DNA of 9,139 bases from an uncultured Eubacteriales bacterium (GTDB lineage Bacteria > Bacillota > Clostridia > Monoglobales > Monoglobaceae). Within the stretch, counting starts at the first letter, position 1. Each line of letters starts with the position of its first letter. The stretch spans positions 1 to 9,139 of the forward strand of contig USLC01000016.1 of the NCBI GenBank assembly GCA_900555375.1, given 5' to 3'. Below are positions 5,539 through 9,139 of the stretch, one piece after another. Made by a program: the position numbers and the translations under genes. The notes under the pieces are model-generated. The model searched no databases, was not told the origin of the DNA, and was given only the letters and a program-made list of their open reading frames with translations.

Positions 5539-7881
5539 GTGGAGCAGATAAACAAGTGTGAAAAATCCAAGACTTCCGAGTCGCAAAAAATATCATTCGG
5601 CAAAAAAATCAGTATGCAAAGCGTATTGGTGCGTACGGCGGGCTTTTTGCTGGCAAGGGCAATGCCGATATCGGGCGTTGCTCCTTTCGGGCTGTCATTC
5701 GTTGCACTTGAGAGACGATTTACGGCAGAGGCGGTAGTAAGCGGAGCAATGGCGGCGGCAGGGTGCCTGACGCTTTTGGACAAAGCCGCGGCAATCCGAT
5801 ATATAACCTGTATAGCGGCATATTTGCTTTTTTTATTTGTAGCCGACAGAGAAAGCGGAGACATTCCGATGCCTGCGGCGGCAGGCGCGTCGGTAACGCT
5901 TATAATCCTTTCGGGGTGTGTTCAGCTTATATGGAGCGGAGTTTCAACGGGGGGTATTTTAAGGATTCTTGCGGATGCGGCGCTTGCGGCAGCGGGTATT
6001 CTTGTGCTGGAGCGGAACAGAGGTATTTTAAAGGGCAGAAGAAGCAGCGTCTTTGCGATGAACAAAGAAGAAAAGCTTTGTATGATATTAACCGCGGCAA
6101 TTGCGCTTACAGGGTTTAAAAATCTGCGTGCAGGTGTATGGATAAGTGCGGTAAACATAATAGGCTTTTGGTGTGTGGCACAGTTTGCAATTTGCGGCGG
6201 TGCGGGATGCGGAGCGGTAGCGGGACTGATTATCGGTATCCTTGCGGGCTCGTGGGATACGGCGGCAGAGCTTGCGGCGGTATACGCACTCTGCGGAGCA
6301 GCGGGAGGGGCGCTGTCGCGCCGCGGAAAGTACGCTGCGGGGGCGGCAATGTTTATAACAGCCGTGGCATCATCACTCTTTTGTATGGATTCATCGGGGG
6401 CAATCGGTTATGCGGATATTCCGATAGGTACCGCGGCGGTTATGCTGACCCCGGATATTGCGGCGCGCACCATAGGCAGAATCTCAGGGATAAAGCGCGG
6501 CGGCAACGATGATATAAGGTGCAGAGACTATATAAAAACACGGCTCGAAAGCGCGGCGGACTCATTCAGGGTGCTTGCGCAAACATTTCTTGATTTGTCG
6601 GATAAAAACAGCGAAGCCGATATGGAGGATATTTCGCTAATGTTTGACGGAGTGGCGGAGAGAGTGTGCAGAGAATGTTCAAAGCTCAGCAAGTGCTGGG
6701 TAAATAGTTTTGACCATACATATAAGTCATTGTTTAAAATGCTGAAGATTATGGAGGATAAAGGCGAGCTTAATGAGGGCGAAGCGAACGAGTGCTTTGG
6801 CGGCAGCTGCCTGCGTTGCCGCAGACTTGCAAATGAGATGAACCGATTGTTTGAGATATACAAAATTAACTGCGTGTGGAAGAGTAAGCTCTGCGAGAAC
6901 CGCGAGCTTGCGGGTCAGCAGCTTGCAAGCGTTGCGCAGATTCTGGACGGAATATCGGACGAGCTGTATGAAGAGAGAATTGACAGCGGTGCAGAGGAAG
7001 AGATACGGATGCGGCTTTCCGCAAAGAAAATAGAGGTGACAGAGCTTGACGTAACACTCGGCATAAACGGCAGATATTTTGCATACATAGGGGCAATAGC
7101 CGACGAAAACGCCGATGCGGCGCGCCGCGCGGCAGAGAGTGCGCTGCATGCGGTTCTCGGGGCAAAAATGGCTATGGTGGGTGCGTCAAGACGTAACCGC
7201 GGCGAAATACTTATGCGTTTTGCCCAGCCCGAGGGGTATATGATAGAAGCGGGAATGGCGGCAGGCGGCGCGTGCGATGTAAGCGGCGATAATTGCGTAA
7301 TGAGATATTTAAGCGACGGAAAGTATGCGGCGGCACTGAGCGACGGTATGGGCACGGGCAAGCGTGCATCGCGCGACAGCGGAGCAACGGTAAGGGTGTT
7401 GGGCGACTTTCTTGAAGCGGGCTTTGACAGAACAATTGCGGTGCGCCTTGTAAATTCAATAATGGTTATGAAGTCGGCAAACGAGGCATTTGCCACGGTG
7501 GATATGTGCGTCATTGATTTATACAGCGGCGAGGCAGAGTTTATAAAAAACGGAGCCGAGCCAAGCTATATTAAGCGCGGCAGCACCGCGGAGACGGTGC
7601 GTGCCGCATCGCTTCCCGTCGGAGTTATTCAGGATATGGAGATAGAGACGTTTGCACACAGGCTTTGCGGCGGGGATGTGATTGTTATGCTTTCCGACGG
7701 GCTTCAGATGAAGAAGGGACACGAAGACTGGATAAAAAATTTTGTCGAAGAGGCAGACCCCGAGATGCCTGCGCAAGAGCTTGCCGACAGAATTATGGAT
7801 ATGGCAAAGACTCTCTGCGGCGAGGATATAAGGGATGATATGACGGTAATGGTTATGAAGCTTCTTGAAAGAAGCGCATAA
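5539..7881 (+). CDS. spoIIE: Stage II sporulation protein E (SpoIIE), membrane PP2C-type serine phosphatase
   Basis: SpoIIE dephosphorylates the anti-anti-sigma factor SpoIIAA, releasing sigma-F in the forespore, and also acts at the polar septum. The protein is 780 residues with the full three-part layout: a multi-pass membrane region (about 25-310), a central regulatory region (about 320-560) and a C-terminal PPM/PP2C domain. Phosphatase signatures are LSDGMGTGKR with metal Asp at 602, VDMCVIDLYSG (D655), MLSDGL with D720 and DIRDDMTVMV with D766/D767, so all expected metal-binding aspartates are present. The central region carries six cysteines in C-x2-C-x5-C (377-386) and C-x4-C-x2-C (419-427). 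The GTG at 5539 is chosen: GAGGTG (5527-5532) is a perfect anti-SD match six bases upstream, while the ATG at 5494 lacks one and lies upstream of the predicted transcription start. Confidence 0.95.
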   Translation: MEQINKCEKSKTSESQKISFGKKISMQSVLVRTAGFLLARAMPISGVAPFGLSFVALERRFTAEAVVSGAMAAAGCLTLLDKAAAIRYITCIAAYLLFLFVADRESGDIPMPAAAGASVTLIILSGCVQLIWSGVSTGGILRILADAALAAAGILVLERNRGILKGRRSSVFAMNKEEKLCMILTAAIALTGFKNLRAGVWISAVNIIGFWCVAQFAICGGAGCGAVAGLIIGILAGSWDTAAELAAVYALCGAAGGALSRRGKYAAGAAMFITAVASSLFCMDSSGAIGYADIPIGTAAVMLTPDIAARTIGRISGIKRGGNDDIRCRDYIKTRLESAADSFRVLAQTFLDLSDKNSEADMEDISLMFDGVAERVCRECSKLSKCWVNSFDHTYKSLFKMLKIMEDKGELNEGEANECFGGSCLRCRRLANEMNRLFEIYKINCVWKSKLCENRELAGQQLASVAQILDGISDELYEERIDSGAEEEIRMRLSAKKIEVTELDVTLGINGRYFAYIGAIADENADAARRAAESALHAVLGAKMAMVGASRRNRGEILMRFAQPEGYMIEAGMAAGGACDVSGDNCVMRYLSDGKYAAALSDGMGTGKRASRDSGATVRVLGDFLEAGFDRTIAVRLVNSIMVMKSANEAFATVDMCVIDLYSGEAEFIKNGAEPSYIKRGSTAETVRAASLPVGVIQDMEIETFAHRLCGGDVIVMLSDGLQMKKGHEDWIKNFVEEADPEMPAQELADRIMDMAKTLCGEDIRDDMTVMVMKLLERSA

Positions 7882-7962
7882 TAAAACTGTAAAAATATTA
7901 TGCCGTAATAAATCTCATAATTCGGCAAAATTATATAAAAATAAAAAAGTTAAAAAAAACTC
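7882..7962. other. AT-rich spacer after spoIIE with no clear terminator
   Basis: This stretch is almost entirely A and T. The only symmetry is TGCCG (7901-7905) with CGGCA (7923-7927), a five-bp stem with a long loop followed by AAAATTATATA, which is too weak to call a terminator. The A-rich track just before the next -35 box (7941-7960) could act as an UP element. Confidence 0.4.
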
Positions 7963-7991
7963 TTGACAATTTAAAAAAAAGGGGGTATTAT
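7963..7991 (+). promoter_or_regulatory. Strong sigma-A promoter of the aroF leader/aroF unit
   Basis: TTGACA (7963-7968, full consensus) and TATTAT (7986-7991) are exactly 17 bp apart, with an A/T-rich track upstream resembling an UP element. Transcription would begin near 7998, so the mRNA carries about 40 bases before the leader peptide start and nearly 290 bases before aroF. A strong promoter with a long structured leader is the expected layout when control is by attenuation. Confidence 0.85.
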
Positions 7992-8037
7992 TACTGTAAT
8001 GTTTGCAAACAAAAATAAATTGAAAGGAACAACGGCT

Positions 8038-8175
8038 ATGAACTGTCTGAAAGATTTAAAAGCAAAAAATTCTTCAAACACAACATATGAATTTAACTTT
8101 GTCTTTAGCTTTAGCTTTTACGGCTACGGCTATTTTTGCTACGATAAATCCGAAAGACCTTTGAGCCTGAGTTAA
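8038..8175 (+). CDS. Phe/Tyr-rich leader peptide (attenuation sensor) for aroF
   Basis: A 45-codon ORF starts at ATG 8038 behind AAAGGA (8023-8028) and ends with TAA at 8173-8175. The first 16 residues are ordinary and hydrophilic. Residues 17-35 hold eleven aromatic residues: Tyr at 17, 28, 30, 32 and 35 and Phe at 19, 21, 23, 25, 27 and 33. The core reads FNFVFSFSFYGYGYFCY. All six Phe codons are TTT; there is no Trp codon. The remaining ten residues are ordinary. The next gene makes DAHP, the first committed intermediate of Phe and Tyr, and a terminator lies in between, so the peptide is best read as a ribosome-stalling sensor of charged tRNA-Phe and tRNA-Tyr, as in pheA or trp leaders of enteric bacteria. 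It is short, so automatic gene callers are likely to miss it. The peptide itself probably has no function. Confidence 0.88.
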   Translation: MNCLKDLKAKNSSNTTYEFNFVFSFSFYGYGYFCYDKSERPLSLS

Positions 8176-8226
8176 TTCATATATCAATTTTTGTATATTA
8201 ATAAAACTTTAGGGCAGGTTCAAAGG
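8158..8226 (+). promoter_or_regulatory. Antiterminator stem of the aroF attenuator
   Basis: CCTTTGAGCCTG (8158-8169), in the last codons of the leader ORF, pairs with CAGGTTCAAAGG (8215-8226) over 12 continuous pairs, eleven Watson-Crick and one G-U. The right arm uses the same bases as the left arm and loop of the terminator hairpin, so the two structures exclude each other. A ribosome stalled in the Phe/Tyr block leaves 8158-8169 free; a ribosome at the leader stop codon (8173) would cover it. This gives read-through under aromatic amino-acid shortage and termination in plenty. No convincing third (1:2) pairing is needed or seen. Confidence 0.75.
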
Positions 8227-8240
8227 AACCTGCCCTTTTT
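8211..8240 (+). terminator. Attenuator: intrinsic terminator between leader peptide and aroF
   Basis: A perfect 11-bp stem, AGGGCAGGTTC (8211-8221) with GAACCTGCCCT (8226-8236), closes a four-base AAAG loop and runs into TTTTT (8236-8240). It lies 35 bases after the leader stop codon and 43 bases before the aroF start, within one transcription unit with no promoter seen after it, so it must be conditional for aroF to be expressed. Confidence 0.93.
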
Positions 8241-8283
8241 GTCAGCTAAAAATTTGTAAATAATCTGAAAGGAATGAAATAAA

Positions 8284-9139
8284 ATGGTTGTAATAATGAA
8301 AGCGGGAACAAAAAAAGAGGATGTAAACAGCGTTGTTGAATACATAAAAGGTATGGGTCTGGATGTAATACTCAATCAAGGTATTGACTACACAGTGCTT
8401 GGATTAATAGGCGAGACGGGCAAGATTGACCCCGATAAGCTTATGCTTAACGAGCATGTAGACCGTGTAATGAGAATTGCAGAGCCCTTCAAAAAGGCAA
8501 GCCGCAAGTTCCATCCCGAAAACACAGTAGTAAAAGTAGGCAATGCCGAAATCGGCAGAGACAAGGGCTTCACCGTTATCGCAGGTCCGTGCTCGGTCGA
8601 GAGCGAGGCACAGATGACAGAGGTTGCCGCAAACGTTAAAAAAAGCGGAGCCAAGCTTCTCCGCGGCGGCGCATACAAGCCGAGAACCTCGCCGTACTCT
8701 TTCCAGGGTCTTGCACTTGAGGGTCTTGAAATTTTAAAAGAGGCAAGAGAGCAGACGGGGCTTCCCATTGTTACCGAAATTATGTCACCGGCTTTGGTTG
8801 AAAGGTTCGAGCGTGACGTTGACGTTATTCAGGTAGGCGCAAGAAATATGCAGAACTTCGATTTGCTTAAAGAACTCGGCAAGTGCAGCAAGCCGATATT
8901 GTTAAAGAGAGGTTTGTCAGCCACCATCGAAGAATGGCTGATGTCGGCGGAATACATTCTCGCCGGAGGAAACGAGAATGTAATCCTTTGTGAAAGAGGA
9001 ATCCGAACATACGAGACAGCTATGAGAAATACATTAGATCTTTCTGCAATCCCTATGATCAAGAAGAAATCCCATCTTCCAGTCATGGTAGATCCATCTC
9101 ATGCAACAGGAATCAGAGATATGGTAGAGCCAATGGCAT
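8284..9139 (+). CDS. aroF: 3-deoxy-7-phosphoheptulonate (DAHP) synthase, type I-beta with N-terminal regulatory domain; 3' end outside window
   Basis: The enzyme condenses phosphoenolpyruvate and erythrose 4-phosphate to DAHP, the first step of the shikimate pathway. 285 codons are present of an expected 335-340. An N-terminal ferredoxin-like regulatory domain (about 1-70), as in the Thermotoga enzyme where it binds Phe/Tyr, precedes the barrel. Motifs: AGPCSVES (100-107) with metal ligand C103, RGGAYKPRTSPY from R127, KRG with K208 for PEP binding, CERGIRTYE from C236 and VDPSHATG with D270/H273. The ATG at 8284 follows AAAGGA (8268-8273); an ATG at 8274 gives only Met-Lys-stop. Expression should be set by the leader attenuator upstream. 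From about 9000 the codon use changes abruptly: all four Pro codons are CCA/CCT and all four Ile codons ATC, while the first 235 codons use only CCG/CCC for Pro. Confidence 0.95.
   Translation, partial: MVVIMKAGTKKEDVNSVVEYIKGMGLDVILNQGIDYTVLGLIGETGKIDPDKLMLNEHVDRVMRIAEPFKKASRKFHPENTVVKVGNAEIGRDKGFTVIAGPCSVESEAQMTEVAANVKKSGAKLLRGGAYKPRTSPYSFQGLALEGLEILKEAREQTGLPIVTEIMSPALVERFERDVDVIQVGARNMQNFDLLKELGKCSKPILLKRGLSATIEEWLMSAEYILAGGNENVILCERGIRTYETAMRNTLDLSAIPMIKKKSHLPVMVDPSHATGIRDMVEPMA

Noticed and set aside
6915..7514. Minus-strand frame of about 200 codons opposite spoIIE
   Set aside because: Low-complexity Ser/Ala/Pro translation with no ribosome binding site, opposite conserved SpoIIE phosphatase sequence.
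7901..7927. TGCCG/CGGCA inverted repeat as a spoIIE terminator
   Set aside because: Only five pairs with a 17-base loop and no T run; not enough to call a terminator.
8101..8158. Classic 1:2 pause hairpin for the attenuator (GTCTTT 8101-8106 with AAAGAC 8153-8158, or GGCT 8128-8131 with AGCC 8164-8167)
   Set aside because: These pairings are only four to six bp and do not compete well with the 12-bp antiterminator; simple ribosome masking explains the switch.
7998..8283. T-box riboswitch as the control element of aroF
   Set aside because: The leader is short and there is no T-box consensus or stem I-like structure before the terminator; the aromatic-rich ORF explains the region better.
1..9139. 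tRNA or rRNA genes, CRISPR arrays, insertion sequences or prophage genes
   Set aside because: No tRNA-like cloverleaf, regular spaced repeat array, transposase motif or terminal inverted repeat pair was seen on either strand.

Overview
The window looks like chromosome of a spore-forming low-to-mid G+C member of the Bacillota, most likely class Clostridia. The reasons are a full-length SpoIIE sporulation phosphatase with a Spo0A-type promoter, strong AGGAGG-like ribosome binding sites, RodA- and NodB-type cell-envelope genes, and a codon style rich in ATA, CTT, CCG and CCC. A finer taxonomic placement is not justified from the sequence alone. All genes but one are on the + strand.

Left part (1-2504): a tail-end SAM-dependent O-methyltransferase, a RodA-type peptidoglycan glycosyltransferase and a cation diffusion facilitator with Mn-type ligand residues lie close together and could be one operon. 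A separate sigma-A-like promoter (2521-2549) then drives a membrane-anchored polysaccharide deacetylase. That gene ends at a bidirectional hairpin terminator shared with a convergent AraC-family regulator.

Middle part (3570-5100): the minus-strand AraC-type gene and a plus-strand RraA/aldolase-like gene meet head to head with no intergenic DNA, no start codon and no ribosome binding site for either. Both have lost their 5' ends at a breakpoint near 4338-4365. This is either a real deletion or an assembly join. The RraA-like gene ends at a perfect 12-bp hairpin terminator.

Sporulation part (5100-7881): a small unknown tail-anchored protein precedes spoIIE. The spoIIE promoter carries a perfect Spo0A box (TTCGACA), then 21 bp, then TATAAT, the unusual spacing known for Spo0A-activated spoIIE/spoIIG promoters. 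A perfect 14-bp inverted repeat overlaps its -10 element.

Right part (7882-9139): this holds the most interesting element. A strong promoter (TTGACA-17 bp-TATTAT) transcribes an overlooked 45-codon leader peptide packed with Phe and Tyr codons (11 aromatic residues among residues 17-35). It is followed by a perfect 11-bp intrinsic terminator and then by aroF (DAHP synthase of the type with an N-terminal regulatory domain). A 12-bp antiterminator between the end of the leader ORF and the terminator excludes the terminator, so this reads as a ribosome-mediated Phe/Tyr attenuator of the first step of aromatic amino-acid synthesis. The last about 140 bases of aroF switch sharply in codon use (CCA/CCT and ATC replacing CCG/CCC and ATA/ATT), which suggests a recombination or assembly joint inside the gene. 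Together with the araC/rraA breakpoint, this means the window should be checked for chimerism.
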